Assembly (NCBI GenBank): GCA_964481035.1
Contig: CAYZSE010000020.1
Location: 1 to 29,979, forward strand
DNA from: JAAAPF01 sp964481035
GTDB taxonomy: Bacteria; Pseudomonadota; Alphaproteobacteria; Geminicoccales; Geminicoccaceae
DNA: 29,979 nucleotides
Reading direction: 5' to 3'
Part shown: positions 29,945 to 29,979 of the stretch, one piece after another
How the letters are laid out: each line of letters opens with the position of its first letter
Numbering within the stretch: position 1 is the first letter of the stretch
Position numbers and translations under genes: made by a program
Notes under the pieces: generated by a model
Told to the model about the DNA's origin: nothing
Databases searched by the model: none
Seen by the model: the letters and a program-made list of their open reading frames with translations, nothing else

Positions 29945-29979
29945 GATTCCGATGTCGAGATCGCCCCGCTATCTTTTGT

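Overview
The window looks like a high-GC alphaproteobacterial chromosome. The order rne, amidase, PBP1A, prfB, with a DsbA-like thiol oxidoreductase and an M48 peptidase nearby, fits that group. GTG and TTG starts, 1-4 bp gene overlaps and strong GC3 bias are common. No tRNA, rRNA, CRISPR array or transposase was seen. A run of exactly 100 N (9688-9787) marks a scaffold join inside one gene.

Region 1 (1-8506) is an arsenic/phosphorus island. It starts with the tail of a small thioredoxin-like protein. A reverse-strand phnD-phnC-phnE-phnE importer operon follows, divergent from acr3-arsR-arsC-(32-codon ORF)-arsC2-gapdh-arsJ. The operon encodes arsenite efflux (ACR3), two unrelated arsenate reductases (glutaredoxin type and LMW-PTP/thioredoxin type), and the GAPDH/ArsJ pair that makes and exports 1-arseno-3-phosphoglycerate. 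The 157-bp divergent spacer carries a near-perfect PHO box reading toward phnD and an inverted repeat in front of acr3. A long hairpin separates phnD from phnC.

Region 2 (8526-11836, reverse) is a ynjBCD-type ABC importer, with the permease interrupted by the N gap.

Region 3 (11837-18979) is the most unusual part. An AT-richer spacer with a good promoter leads to a RadC-family JAB/MPN+ protein. Next come a 548-aa acidic, apparently disordered Ala/Pro/Asp/Glu-rich protein, a type I secretion ABC exporter whose switch (H-loop) histidine is replaced by serine, and a HlyD-family adaptor. After them lie a 45-aa ORF with a Gly-Gly motif, a cold-shock-like 149-aa protein, an 8-codon ORF followed by strong hairpins, and a 64-aa orphan. 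I propose that this is an uncharacterised type I secretion locus. The acidic protein, and possibly the 45-aa peptide, would be the cargo; this is inference.

Region 4 (19033-29979) is backbone: DsbA-like protein and BepA-like M48/TPR protease (reverse), a PLP aminotransferase (forward), RNase E (reverse, with a roughly 265-nt structured leader and its own promoter), then the AmiC-like amidase, PBP1A and prfB (forward). prfB has the classical programmed +1 frameshift. A short reverse ORF with an EF-hand closes the window.
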